Shown: positions 13,909 to 25,850, counted from the first letter of the stretch. The stretch: 64,000 bases of DNA from Biomphalaria glabrata (GCF_947242115.1 NC_074720.1:43482029-43546028), one strand, 5' to 3'. Numbers and translations: made by a program. The notes: generated by a model not told the origin, from the sequence alone.

Positions 13909-15718
13909 TAATTATTAGCTCCTGTGCCTTATATTAGTATCACTGAAAGGTCGCCCTAAACAAAAATAATAATGGGTCTTTCCTGGGAATGTAAGAAGTT
14001 CCGGGTTATGGTAATTCTTGCTATTGATAAAGATTTAGACCTAAATGTAACTAACATCCTTTGCCGCTCAGAGTAGGGCCTTTTTTTTTTTTTTCTAGAG
14101 CTGTATGCTGCTAGTGCCATGCCTTTCATGTTAAGCTCTTCTATATATTTGTAAGTAGATGAAGTTGGGTTTATTTTTAAAACATTTTTAATGTTTTAGT
14201 ATTGACACTGCATGGTGATGCCCCTTGGATCTCTGCTTAAGTCTAGCTGAAATCAGAATAGCATACCAAAAAAAAAAAATTTTTTTTGTTTTTCAAAATT
14301 TTGATTATATTGTTTTATAGAATTGTATTACTAAAGTAGAAAAACTATATGAATATTTTCAAAACTGAAATAATTGTTCTGAATGACCTCAAAATGTTTT
14401 TGTTTTTTTCAGCAAACTGTAAGGTTTTTAAATTCATTATGACTTGTATCAATTTGTAACAAATAGAATCAGCACAACATTATTTTAAATTGTTTGCATG
14501 GTTATAGATTTTTGTTTTCTCCAATGTTAAGGTCATTGGCATTGCAGTAAGAGAATATAATAAATTTGATAGACTAAAGTATCATTCCAAGTGACACCAT
14601 CACATATCTATATGTCGGCTCAAATGATGTTTAATTGTGCATATTATAAATAGTGATGTTATATAACTAGCTCAGTTATGGCTTAAGCTGCGCTGTCACT
14701 TCTGTATGCTCTGAAATAAGAACATTTTATTTGGCGTTTCCATTAGCTGCCACCAAGCCAGTTCACTCAATTCCCTTGTCAGAAAGCATCTTTTGTCTAT
14801 GGTGTCTGTTAACAAACGATTTCTTGGCAGAGAGCACCTTTAGTGAAGGTTCAAGTCAACTTTTGACTAAATATTACTTTGGAAGAAAGTGTGTCAGGTT
14901 AAGCTGACTGTAACAGACCCATTTATTATAATTATGTATTATTTACATTATGTTGGCCTAACCATTTGTAAAATAAGTTATGCTTTTTTTTTTTTTTAAA
15001 CTTCTAAAACAAATCATTATGTGTTACTCTGTTGACTTCTAACTAGGTTTCATGTTCTTTTTTTTTTCCCTGTCCCTAGTCCAGTTGTAAATATCTCTCT
15101 GCTTGGACAAGACTGTGTTTGAAGCCAGACTGTCACGCTGGTAGTCTCTGCTGTATGTGTCTCTTAGTGTATATATATATATTCAGACATGACCGTACCG
15201 AATGCTTTGTTGGTTTCTACTTTGTACGAGAACAAAAGGACTTGTTGACCCTCTGATTAATACCTCAATGTATTTCTTAGTAGTATTTCTTTTACCCACT
15301 TCATACAATTTTTTTGTTTCTGCAAAGATTAGCATCATAAAATACTTATAATCGAGTAATTTTTTTAAAAACTAACTCTATTATCTCATGGAAGAACAAA
15401 AACTGAAGAGAAAAAAAAAGGCGTATTCTTGTCAGCACAAACACTATGTACTTTATTGACCATGCTAAATAAGTGATCCCCCATTTCCAAGTTCTATGAT
15501 TAAATTATTGCTCTCTGCTTTGTCCTGGTGAGACAATTGTATAGACATGTCATCTCATTTTTTTTGTTTTTCCCTTTCTCATCATTATGTTTGTACAGAT
15601 TTCATTCTAGCCTATTGATGAGCACTTTTCACAAATTAAAACATACTGTATACAATGGAGAATGATACATTTTGTTGTTATTGATTCTTTGTGTTTTTAT
15701 TGTGTGTAGTGCAGTGAT
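12548..15718. other. ARF6 3' UTR and downstream sequence
   Basis: T-rich sequence with no supported coding exon. The first part is probably ARF6 3' UTR. It holds a G-run at 13104-13116 and a long T-run at 13872-13906. Confidence 0.4.
13793..13798 (+). terminator. Candidate ARF6 polyadenylation signal
   Basis: AATAAA lies about 1.25 kb after the ARF6 stop, followed by a T-rich region. A second AATAAA is at 14559-14564. Which is used cannot be decided from sequence. Confidence 0.35.
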
Positions 15719-16252
15719 CAGTGCCAGCCTTAGGCATAGGCAAATGAGGCAGCTGCCTGAGGCCTCATATTGGTGTGGGCCTGTCATAGGACAAAAAATA
15801 TATTTTAAAGAAAAACTGCAAAACTTTGATTAAATCTCAAACATAGCAAAGATCTAATGTCTAATGCTCTGTGTCTCTGAGTTTTTACCATGAATTGAGG
15901 CTTATTAAAGAAAGATTAGATTAACTTGTTTACCAATTCTAGAAGACCTTTTGGTGAAAATGTTAAGACATTAATTTCCAGTCTGGTGCGTCAAAAGGCA
16001 AATGAAAAGCGGATGGCTTTAGAAGGGGTGGTCATCGAATCGGTTAATGAATAAGATCATGGTTGATGCAGGTTCCAGATATGCAGAGGAAAGTCAGCAG
16101 ATTGGCTTTGATTGGAAAGATCTAGGCTTATGGTCATCTTCAATTAGCAATAAAGAACTTAATGATTTCGACATAGGTACAGATATGTTTACAATAAATT
16201 GCTTAATTTTATGTTTTCATTTGGGATCACCAAATACCTAAGGCCGGCCCTG
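15719..16252. mobile_element. hAT-like non-autonomous element
   Basis: The left end CAGTGCCAGCCTTAGGCATA and the right end TACCTAAGGCCGGCCCTG are inverted repeats of the CAGGGCCGGCC type common in hAT elements. The flanks GCAGTGAT and GCAGAGAT (the latter overlapping the end by one base) are a possible aged 8-bp duplication. The frame at 16047-16241 inside it is not recognised. Confidence 0.6.
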
Positions 16253-16964
16253 CAGAGATGTCCAACTTTCAGCCTTTGGACAAATATCTAGCCTGCAATG
16301 CAGTAATGTCCAGCCCTTCCAAGCGTCTGTTAACGGTGCAAAATAAGCTACAAAGGCTCAATTCCAAGACATTGTAGGATTTTTATATACATGGTAGGGT
16401 CAAAAGACTTAACAATATTTGTGTACGAATTTGAGGTTATGCACTCACAGACTAGAAATAGAAGATTGATGAGTTATGCTGACATTTTTTTCAACCGCAA
16501 AGCTATCATTGCTTATCTACAATAAGATTTACTTTTTAACTTCATCAAAAAAGAAAGTAGTTCTAAGGTACAGTCATAGACATAGTAAAATAGATCTATA
16601 CGTCTATGGGTAGTGTTGTTTTGGGGAGTTGTCTGCCTTCGGTTATAGTTTGAAGTTGTCTACCTTGTTCTCATTAGTAATATTATATTGTTTTACAACA
16701 GTGGACAGCTTGAACTTGTTTATTAATTACTTTCTATTTTTTGAAAAGTAGGCCTACATCTAGTTTGTATTTCCATGTTCCCATTCTTTCCGGCTTACAA
16801 TTTTTACTGGAAAGTCGCATACATACATAGGCTATAATATGTGTTTCCCAAACTTTTTCCCTTAGAGGAACTCCTTGGGTATTTAGCTAAACACTTTACT
16901 TATTTTTTTTTTAGAGAGATTAATTCACGTGGTGGCCTACTAGTTAACTATTCCAGTAGTTACT

Positions 16965-17058
16965 GATTGGCACAGAACTAAATAGGAAGTAATTGTCTTC
17001 AACTCTGAAGGAACATCCGAAACATGTATAAAATTTTTTACAAACAAACATTTTTACG
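16965..17058 (+). mobile_element. SINE family 2 tail fragment
   Basis: The segment AGGAAGTAATTGTCTTCAAC, then TCTGAAGGAACATCCGAAAC, then TTTTTTACAAACAAACATTT matches the 3' half of the SINE at 17636-17826. Confidence 0.65.
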
Positions 17059-17059
17059 C

Positions 17060-17462
17060 TCGGGTAACAAGCGAGGTTGAGCACACCGGGGAAATTTCTC
17101 TGTAGCTTATCACATCACCCGTGTAGGTATCCAACATAGAAAGGCCCCTTGAGGAAAGGTGTTTGGTTAGTGACATGTTTGTTGGGGGCTTTCTTCTATT
17201 ACCGCTAGTGCAATGGACTCGGTCCTTAGGCCTAAGCTTCCCAACGGGGTTTCTGTTTTGTTTCTTTTGTTAATTAACATGAACGAATAATAACAAACTC
17301 TAGGTATAAGCTATAGACACAAAAAAAAACAGCTGTTTAATCTTACGTCATCTTGGTTGACAACAACTTTTCCAACCCGAGCGCCATGTTGAGGCCGGGC
17401 AGCATTGCCCTGATGGGTTACAATATTTATATATGGGATACATGCACACCCGTAGGAGAACG
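17060..17462. repeat. Unclassified repeat-like stretch
   Basis: No gene is seen. The part at 17365-17430 (CCCGAGCGCCATGTTGAGGC, then GGGCAGCATTGCCCTGATGG) is related to repeat R4 at 43147 and 44898. Confidence 0.35.
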
Positions 17463-17600
17463 AATAGGGCGCGGTGGCTGAGCAGTTTAAGCGCTTGGCT
17501 TCCAAACCTGGGGACCTGGGTTTGAATCTCGGTGAAGACTATGATTTTGAATTTTGGGATATTTACGGCGCTCTGACTGCACTCAACTCTAATGGGTACC
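17463..17600 (+). mobile_element. SINE family 1, 3'-truncated
   Basis: The head GGCGCGGTGGCTGAGCAG, then TTAAGCGCTTGGCTTCC and the B-box-like GGGTTTGAATCTC are followed by family 1 body to AACTCTAATGGGTACCG. It then breaks just before SINE family 2. Confidence 0.75.
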
Positions 17601-17635
17601 GAGCGCATACAAAACGGAATGAAAGCCATCTTGAC

Positions 17636-17826
17636 TATAACTATGGCTGCCTGGTCGTGCGGTTTGCGCGCTGGACTGTCGTTCGGATTTATCGATGGTC
17701 GTGGGTTCAAATCCTGCCCGCTCCCATGCCCCGTCGTCCGGTGGGAGGTTTGGACTAGGAAGTAAACTATCTTCGACTCTGAAGGAACATCCGAAACGTA
17801 TAAAACATTTTACAAACAAACATTTT
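17636..17826 (+). mobile_element. SINE family 2, tRNA-headed
   Basis: The tRNA-like head runs from TGGCTGCCTGGTCGTGCGG to the B-box-like GGGTTCAAATCC. It is followed by CCGTCGTCCGGTGGGAGGTT, CTCTGAAGGAACATCCGAAA and an ACAAACAAAC tail. This is the fullest copy in the window. Partial copies are at 16965, 23450, 41879 and 55085. Confidence 0.75.
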
Positions 17827-18179
17827 AACAGTAGGGTTTTGGCGAGTTAAAAACAACCCCACAAACCAAAAAAAAAAAAAAGAGAGCCTTGTTCTCTTTT
17901 TGCCTTGACGTTTGGTAACCCTATGTAAGGCCGATACATAAATATACACGTTGATTGTATCCTCCTGATACCCACCTGATTGTAGTAGCCTAGTATGTAG
18001 TGGCCCCTGTGTTGACCCTTGTAGGCTCTAGTTGATGGAGGCAACTCAGCGAGGTTACAAGCAAAAGAATGACGTTTAATAGGTGTGTACAATGAGCCCA
18101 AACACAGTGACTTGACGTCAAGCCTTGGGGTCACACACAGTCTGGTTCTGTCATTGCGTTGATTTGCGTTCTCGTTAAA

Positions 18180-18316
18180 CTTTAATTTGTGTTATATAAA
18201 AAGAGCATGCATTCGCCTATAATTCAATTACAAATACAACATTTTCTGATAACAAACACAAATTTATTGAAGCTTAATCATAACAGGATAGTGAAATACT
18301 AACGAGCAAAATCCAT
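18180..18316. repeat. Interior fragment of TTAA family B
   Basis: The segment AAAAAGAGCATGCATTCGCC, then TTTTCTGATAACAAACACAA, then TTGAAGCTTAATCATAACAG matches 7105-7230. The copy stops at the LINE end at 18318. Confidence 0.6.
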
Positions 18317-18317
18317 T

Positions 18318-19393
18318 AATAAGATAAGATAAGATATTTTATTGATCCAATCAAATGGAAATTCAGTTTGACTACAGTTGACAACCTCATCGTAACTACT
18401 TCACAAAAACAATATGGATGAAAAATTTCGAACATTCACTCACGAAACACATACACATTCACAACCAGCGCTTTATGAATTGGACTTCTATGTACTTCTC
18501 GATGACGACAGCTGATCTTGTAACACTCTCACCGATAGTGGGATAAAGGAGTTTTTAAATCTTTCTGTTTTATTCCTTATGGAAAGGATACGACCACTTC
18601 GTTCAGATCTTATGTAACAGTGGTTTAATGGGTGCAGGTTGTCCTTAAGAATCGTGAGTGTTTTGGAAATGCATCTTTCTTGAAAAAAGCTCTTCAAGAG
18701 ATTGTAGCTGCATTTGAGTGATATACGATGCTTTTTTTAATTAGTCTATTAAGTCTTTGTCTTTGTGCCAGTGAAGTATTACCATACCAGCAGGTGATGG
18801 CAAAGTTGATTAGACTGCTGATGGTTGCTGTGTAGAAAAGTTTAATTATTGTTTTGTCTATGTTAAATTTTCCTAGCTTTCTGAGATAGAAGAGTCGCTG
18901 GTGAATTTTCTTGTATATGTTTTGACAGTGTTCACTCCATTTCAGTTTGCTGTTGATAGTTGTGCCTAGATATTTATATTCTTGTACTTGTTCTATGGTT
19001 TGGTTGTTTAACTGAATATCTGCAATATGGTCTTTGTTTTTCCTAAAATCAATAATCATTTCTTTAGTTTTCTAAACATTTAAAATTAGAAAGTTATCTA
19101 TACACCATTCGTAAAAGGTGTTAATTGTTGAATGGTAGGGCCTACATATTTTCGTCCCCTGCAATAAGGCCAATGATTGCTGTGTCGTCAGCAAATTTTA
19201 TGATGGGAGTGTCAGCTGAAGAGCTCTTAATGTCATTTGTGTATATGGTATACAATACTGGTGACAGAACGTACCCCTGCGGCGCTCCAGTGCTAAGTTC
19301 TCTCGTGCTTGACACATGCCCGTTCACTTTTACATATTGTGGGCGTTTGATAAGAAAGTTTAGAATCCAAGCTTGCCCTATAAACATGCCCAT
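18318..19393 (-). mobile_element. CR1/L2-like LINE with partial reverse transcriptase
   Basis: Minus-strand frames encode the RT palm: STGAPQGYVLSPVLYTIYTN, then KFADDTAIIG (catalytic FADD). A second frame follows with QEYKYLGTTINSKLKWSEHC and RLNRLIKKS. The parts at 19393-19142 and 19059-18694 are in different frames. The 3' UTR ends in a TAAGATAAGATA-type tail near 18318. The 5' end is lost where the 82-bp tandem repeat block begins. Endonuclease and N-terminal regions are absent. Confidence 0.85.
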
Positions 19394-20165
19394 TACGGCC
19401 CAGTATCAGTTTTAATTAGGGTTATCCCCCTTTGCCCTAATTGCAGCCCTAAATAGCCCAAATCGCGCCCTAATGGGCGCGCATACCGTTTGCACATTGG
19501 CGTCATTAGGTTCCCATAAGGGACCAATACGGGCTACCCTAATCGTGCCAATATCGGCCCAGAATGGGTAAACCCACTTCCGGATTCATTGGGGATTTCC
19601 AGAATCGCGCCCTAATCAAGCCCATACTAGCCCCAATGGTTTAGTAACTGAGATTTTCATTGGGGTTTAATTAGGGATAACCCTTATTGTGCCAATATCG
19701 GTCCGATGCTGGCCTGAATGGTTTAGTAACTGAAATATTTATTAGGGTTCAATTAGGGATAACCCTTATTGTGCCATTATCGGTCCAATGCTGGCCCTAA
19801 TGGTTTAGTAATTGAAATATTAATTAGGGTTCAATTAGGGATAACCCTTATTGTGCCAATATCGGTCCGATGCTGGCCCTAATGGTTTAGTAACTGAAAT
19901 ATTTATTAGGGTTCAATTAGGGATATCCCTTATTGTGCCATTATCGGTCCAATGCTGGCCCTAATGGTTTAGTAATTGAAATATTAATTAGGGTTCAATT
20001 AGGGATAACCCTTATTGTGCCATTATCGGTCCAATGCTGGCCCTAATGGTTTAGTAACTGAAATATTTATTAGGGCTCAATTAGGTATTATCATGCAAAT
20101 ACTGTCTCCGATGGTTCAGTCATTAAATTTTATTATGGCTTAATTAGGAATAATCTTTAATGTTT
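19394..20165. repeat. 82-bp tandem repeat array and related divergent block
   Basis: From about 19592 the motif GGGATAACCCTTATTGTGCC recurs with an exact 82-bp spacing (19674, 19756, 19838, 19920, 20002, decayed at 20084). Units alternate between two variants (CCAATATCGGTCCGATG and CCATTATCGGTCCAATG), a 164-bp higher-order pattern. The 200 bp before it have the same word style (CCCTAATNG, GGCCCNAAT) but no clean period. Confidence 0.85.
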
Positions 20166-20625
20166 TTCAATACTGTAGTTTAAAACAAATTCATTAGTGA
20201 TTTTTTGTTTATAATGCCCTTTTTGTTCAAATGCAGCTCAATGGTTTAGTATGAGATTTTTAACCTTTTACATAGGTCTACTTTCACACTGATGATTTAG
20301 ATCTAGCAATAGAATTATTTGACATAATTGTTTGGAAATTATAATAATTGAATCAGTGCATGATTTCTATATACATCTAGCTATAATGTCAACATATTTA
20401 TAAAGTAATAGACAAGTTAAATTACATTTTTGGGTTTGAACACTATCAAACAATACAATTTTTGGTAACGTACTATATAAGACTTGCATGCTCTGATCAT
20501 TTATTCTTAAATCAAACTTACACAATTAACTTTTTTTTATTTTTTATTCATGGAATAATTAACCAACACAAAAGACATACATAACAGCACAAACAAGATA
20601 TCAAGACAGCATTTTCATTCAATTC

Positions 20626-23026
20626 TTAGCATTCTTTACAAGCTGACTTCAAGACTGGTGGCAATAATTCATATTTTGACTTCCATGCAGCAGCTGGAAC
20701 AAACAAACAAACAAATAAATATTATAGTCATGTAATAAAACTACCTTCAAGCTGTATTAATAATAAAAAGAATCTAACAATTAAACATCAGAAGACCTTA
20801 CATTTATCTATGTGGACATACTATTTAACGGTTATATTTCCAGCCCTTGATGATAAACGGTGCTCAAAAATTAGGTTGCTTCTAAAGCCTATTAAGCAAC
20901 ACAAAAATTAATGGTATTTCAAAATTTGGAGTTCAATCTTCTCCTTAACCCACGAAGCGTCTTAAGAAACTTTCCCTGGCGTTCGGGGAGTTTTAGCATT
21001 TTTAATGCATGTTAGAAAATGGTCTTAAAATGCCATAAAGTGAAGGTTGATATCCATGTTTTATATATATTCTGAAAGGTAATTGGACAGCGAACACTAT
21101 AGATCATATATTGAACACCTGAATTTGATCAGTTGACCTTGACCCTGACCTAATTAGTATGATTGATTTTTTTTATCAACAAAAAAGCTTGTTTGCTGAC
21201 CTCTGTGAGAAACATTTTTAGAGCTATAACAAACGTTTTGATGTAATTGGATAGCCCATTTATTTTCCTTTATAAATAGATATAATTTTGTTAAAAATGG
21301 ACCATTAAATTTGAAAAAAAAAATTTTTTTTAGTGACTTGGTTACCCTTTTAATACAACTAACAGTGAAGGAAAAAAAAATAGATAAAAATCGTTTTTTT
21401 TTTGTTCAGTTTAGTTAAAAGCATTTAAAGATTGAAGAAATAGAATACTTAATGCATAAAGAAGTCAATATTATCATTAATATGCTTCAATCTATCTTAA
21501 AATGTCTTAAATTTCACTAAATTTTGACTAGGTCTAGGTGCAGATCCAGTCCGGTCTCTAGTCTAGAGTCTAGATATAGACTCTAGACTTTAGATGACTA
21601 CGGACAGTACGGACATAAATCATCGGCCTCTTCATGAATAGATCTAGATCTAATATATAAAATATTCTCATTATTCCTAGATCTAAATCTAATTGTAATA
21701 TTAAAAAAGAACAACTAAAAGTATTTGAAACTTTATGTTTTGTAACATCTTATGGACCCGGGCTAGCATCGGACATTGCAAGAAAAATTCGCCGGTGAAT
21801 AATCAGAATGTAAACACAAAAACAGATGGGGAAATGGGCTATTTTTGGATCTGACAGGAAGAAGAATGTCTAATAGATCTGAAGTTTAAAAATGGTCACT
21901 TTAAAACGTGGATTGGAATAGAAAATCAGCAGTCTAAAGTCGGCCGATTATATCGGCCGGGACGCCACAGAAACGAAATGTCGGCCGATATAATCGGCCG
22001 ACGACGCTTCGTGGGTTAAATTAAATGTTATGAATTGGTGTCAGCAAATGTGGCACTGGTATTTGACTATGCTAAAAGTGCAATGGCAGACTAGATCGAG
22101 CTAGGCTTCAATTCATTCAATATTATATTTTGTCCAATTTATTTATATTAACTTTATCACAGGCTCTTACTAATACAACTATATTCTGTTGTAATTAGAG
22201 TTCTATGGTAATTTTAAAAATAAGTTGGCTGAAAAGTTATTCTAGAATTAAAATAAATAATTATCACAGTGAAACTTAAAAAAAACATAACAAAAAAAAA
22301 AAAACACAACCAGCATATTTCAAAATTAGGATAGCATTTCTTTATTTACATTTAATAAATTCCATCCCATTAACAATTTACTTTCAGATTGCTGATCAGT
22401 AATCTAAAAGCAAAATTTAATCCTTACCTTCTTGAGCAGGCTTGCTTATGAAAAGATGAACAGCATCTGTACTGCATGCATAGGTTATTATTAACCTAAA
22501 AGATTAATGTCAACTTCCCCTAAAGAAAATGTGGCGATCTGTTAAAAAAAAATAAAAAAATAAATAAATAAAAACATAAAAAATGTTTAAAGAATGCAAA
22601 AAAAAATAATATTACAATAGAGGCAAAACACAAAATGTTTAAGGTAAGGTATACAAGAAGGATTGTTGCTATATAATGACATTAGGTCAAAAACAATTCT
22701 ATGTAGGCCCTATTTTCATTGTATATATGTTCATTATAATTTTTTATGCAAATTAATAATGAACTTAAATCTCAGTGAAATTACAAAAAGCTGAAGATAT
22801 TGCTCTCGAACATTGTTTCACAAGATTAACATTTATTTTACATTTTCTTTATTTAATCGATTTGATCTCATTAAAATTTTCATTTGGTTTGGGGGGATAG
22901 GGTGTCACTGATTAGTAATCTTAAAGAAAAATTTATTCTTCGTACCTTTTTGAGCAGGCTTCCTCATGAAAAGATATTGAACAGCATCTGTAGTGCATAC
23001 ATAGACAATTCTTATTGTCAGCTGCC
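20626..23026 (-). CDS. Candidate small gene with a duplicated internal exon (unrecognised)
   Basis: Three minus-strand exons are proposed. Exon X: 23026-22946 (81 nt), encoding LTIRIVYVCTTDAVQYLFMR, then KPAQK. Exon X': 22495-22428 (68 nt), encoding LIITYACSTDAVHLFISKPA, then QE. Terminal exon: 20693-20626, encoding AAWKSKYELLPPVLKSACKE, then C and stop. X and X' both end with one codon base before GTACGA or GTAAGG, and the terminal exon starts with two bases, so either joins it in frame. X starts with two codon bases and X' with one, so X cannot splice to X'. The terminal acceptor has a long TTTG/TTTA pyrimidine tract, and AATAAA on the minus strand follows near 20545. No start exon was found and the protein is not recognised. 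It could be a relic. Confidence 0.35.
20949..22015. mobile_element. TTAA-flanked element with 13-bp inverted ends (TTAA family C)
   Basis: TTAA at 20945-20948 and 22016-22019. The ends CCCACGAAGCGTC and GACGCTTCGTGGG are perfect inverted repeats, giving 1067 bp. Near the right end two palindromes, CGGCCGATTATATCGGCCG (21942-21960) and CGGCCGATATAATCGGCCG (21983-22001), are inverted relative to each other. No transposase frame is visible. It fits a non-autonomous piggyBac- or Kolobok-type element and lies in the putative intron between exon X' and the terminal exon. Confidence 0.75.
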
Positions 23027-23209
23027 CTTAAAGAAAACTGGCATTCTAAAAAAAAAAAAAAATTACAATAAAGACAAATCCTGAAATGTTTATGGTATGG
23101 TGTATAAGAAAAACTGTTGCTATAGCCTAATGATGAGACTCTGTATTTTTTCTTTAACAGTATCCACACAATGAAATTTTAAAAAGCCTAAGCCTTAGCT
23201 AAGCCTATA

Positions 23210-25120
23210 GAATGAATCCTAGATCAAATTGTAGAAAAATGTGTAATATAATAATTAGTATTAAGACCTCTAGATATTCTAGCTAGATCTAAATATAATC
23301 TAGATCTATGTCTAGTTTATAGATCTAGAATTTCTAGATCTGTATAGATCTATTTAATTCTATTACATAGAGCCTAGAGTTAGAGTCTTTAAAATTTACA
23401 AAAAATAAAATCTAACATATATTGAGTATTGGTGAATAAAGATGTAACGCTACCTGGACCTGGTTATGTGGTATGCACGATGGACTGTTTGGTCGCCTCG
23501 TTGGTCTCTGCATGGTCGTCTGGTTCATACCCTGCAACTGCCATCACTTCCCTAAGCTCCTTTGAGGTTTAGACTACCAAGTAGATATCTTCAACTCTGA
23601 AGGAACATTTAAAAAAAACAAAAAAACAATGTCAATATAGGGCTATAGTCTATAGCAGCTAAAGGGTTAGCCGTTAGTGGCGTTAGTCTATTATATATAG
23701 GCCCCTAATATAGATATACTATATATACATATTTTTCTAGACATATCTCAATATCAGATTTTAAAACCAATATAAACGTTTGATTTTATTTAGATTCTAT
23801 TTGTATAAATTTAAACATTCTAAACTCTAGACTAGATTTTCAAGATCTGGAGTGTAGGCCTAATATTGTACATTAGTCTCTACAAAGTAAATATCTATAT
23901 TATAAGATTATAAGTCTATACTATAGCCCCGGCTCTATGACTATAACTAGTTACTAGATCTAGAATTATTTAATCTAAATGACCTATCGCCTATAGTATG
24001 AAAAAATTAAAGATTAGTCTGTATTAACAATATATTAATTAAATATTATTCTATATCTACTAAATTTTCTAATAACAACTAGATTTTAGAATCTAGACTA
24101 TTCTAGACTATCTTTTATTAGATCTAGATCTAGATCTAAGTTTACTAAGTCTTAGTATATCTTATAAGTCTAGGTCAATTTTTTCTAACCTCAAAATATT
24201 TGAATTAGAATAGAACTAAAATCTATATATGAGTATGAGTACTATGAGTATAATAATTATTATATTAATATACCAAAGTGTCCAAAGTCCTAACTCTAAG
24301 TATTAGTTTACAGTTACGTGACTAGATAGGCATATTCATATAGGCTAGATCTAATATTCTGCCCTAAAAGTTAAAAGGTAGTAGATTTAGCTTTAAGATC
24401 TAGTAAGTCCTTAGCCTTAACTAAATCTAATTCTATGCTGCAGATGCATTAGCCATTTCATGGCAGATTCTAGAATCTAGATCTAGAATCTATTCTAAAT
24501 AGTAAATCAGTAAATCTAGTCATAACGCATGAATGTTAATCACTTAAGTTAAGTCTAAGTCGTCTAGATCTAGATTTAATAGGTCTCAAGTCTAGATTAG
24601 ATATAATAATAATAATATAGACCACTATATATTAATAATATTATATCGTACTAGATCTAGTAGCCTATTACTACTATTAGTAATTAGATCTAGATATTAT
24701 AATAAAACTAGTCTAGAGAGATCTATAGAATCTCTAGATCTAGATTCTTAGCATTCTAGATTATCTAGATATATCTATAAATCTATTCTAAGTCTAGACC
24801 TAATCTACTATCTAGATTAGATCTGTTAGTAGTGTTAGAGTACTTAGAGATTCGTCATCTGATGATGATCTGTACTTGTGATAGGCTTAAGACTTTAACT
24901 TATAAGTTACGACCATTCCAATTGAATTTCCATGGCTGCTGCCATGAGTTGAAGAACATATGCATTGATATCAAGAAGTACAGCTCTTATAATTATTTAT
25001 AATAGATCTATTATATTAATGAAAGTCTAGATTGACTATAGCTCTATAACTTGTAGTATAACTAATAACTTAACAGATTTAGATCTAGATCTAGCTAGCT
25101 CTAATTTGATCCACGTGTGT
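23210..25120. repeat. Low-complexity tract rich in TAGATC/AGATCT
   Basis: About 1.9 kb of AT-rich sequence in which CTAGAT, AGATCT and TCTAGA words recur at irregular spacing. Similar but shorter tracts lie at 3440-3620, 5800-6110, 21540-21700 and 39740-40170. There is no fixed period. An old SINE family 2 copy lies inside. No coding exon is supported. Confidence 0.65.
23450..23612 (+). mobile_element. SINE family 2, old copy
   Basis: The segment TGGTATGCACGATGGACTGT, then GGTCGTCTGGTTCATACCCT, then TCTTCAACTCTGAAGGAACA is a diverged but near full-length family 2 sequence. Confidence 0.6.
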
Positions 25121-25414
25121 ACGCTCTAGAGTGAAGACTGAATAATCCAGTTTGTGCCGAATATCGCGAGCTTAAAAGAAATAAATGCTTCTTTTTCATT
25201 GGTCGAAAAAAATGTTAAAATGTATAAAACTTTTTTTTTAAAATCTAAATCTAAAAAAAAAAACAACAAAAAAACAAATATGTTCTCCTTTAACTTAAGA
25301 TTCTATGTGTGATTAAATATTACTAGATAAATATATATTTTTTTAGTGTGCACATTAAAAAATCAGACACACACACACACACACTATTTGATTACGAAAA
25401 GTCTGCATTGGGCC

Positions 25415-25800
25415 CATACGGGTAAAACTTCACTATTCCAGTTAGGGATTTCCCCAATAGAACCCTAATTAATTTTTTTTTTTAAATCTTAATATTACTT
25501 ACAAAAAGGATTCAAAGCAACATTTAGCTTTAAGACGATTAATACTACATTTTAAAACATCATAATATTGTTTTTTATGTTATAATAAAGATTTCATCAT
25601 GTTGGTTCTGGCGTGATTGGGGAAATCCCACACCGGCACGAAAGCGGAAAGACGTTAACGGCCCAATAACTAAAATCCCACACCGATCCGTTAACGTTTT
25701 TATAGGGGCGATTGTAAGTAGGTCAATCTACCCAATGAAACCTTATTACCCCACACCGCGCCAGAATGGTTTCGATGGGGCTTTGTTTATAGGGTGTATG
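25415..25800. repeat. Block related in style to the 19.4-kb repeat block
   Basis: Words such as GGGCCCATACGGG, GGGATTTCCCCAATAG, CGTGATTGGGGAAATCC and CCACACCGCGCCAGAATGG resemble the divergent part at 19394-19640, partly in inverted orientation. A clean alignment could not be made by eye. Confidence 0.35.
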
Positions 25801-25825
25801 CTAATCCGGCCTACTATCGGAAGGA

Positions 25826-25850
25826 GAAAAATAATTACGGAGAGAAAGAG
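25826..25850. mobile_element. TTAA family B right end fragment
   Basis: ATAATTACGGAGAGAAAGAG followed by TTAA (25851-25854) is the right end of the mini-elements at 11645 and 45629. The left half is missing. Confidence 0.6.

Noticed and set aside
17348-17819. Several overlapping frames on both strands
   Set aside because: All lie on SINE families 1 and 2.
25415-25800. Right inverted terminus of one large element spanning 19.4-25.8 kb
   Set aside because: Word style is similar to the left block, but I could not find a convincing inverted alignment or target duplication by eye, so it is only mentioned as a question.
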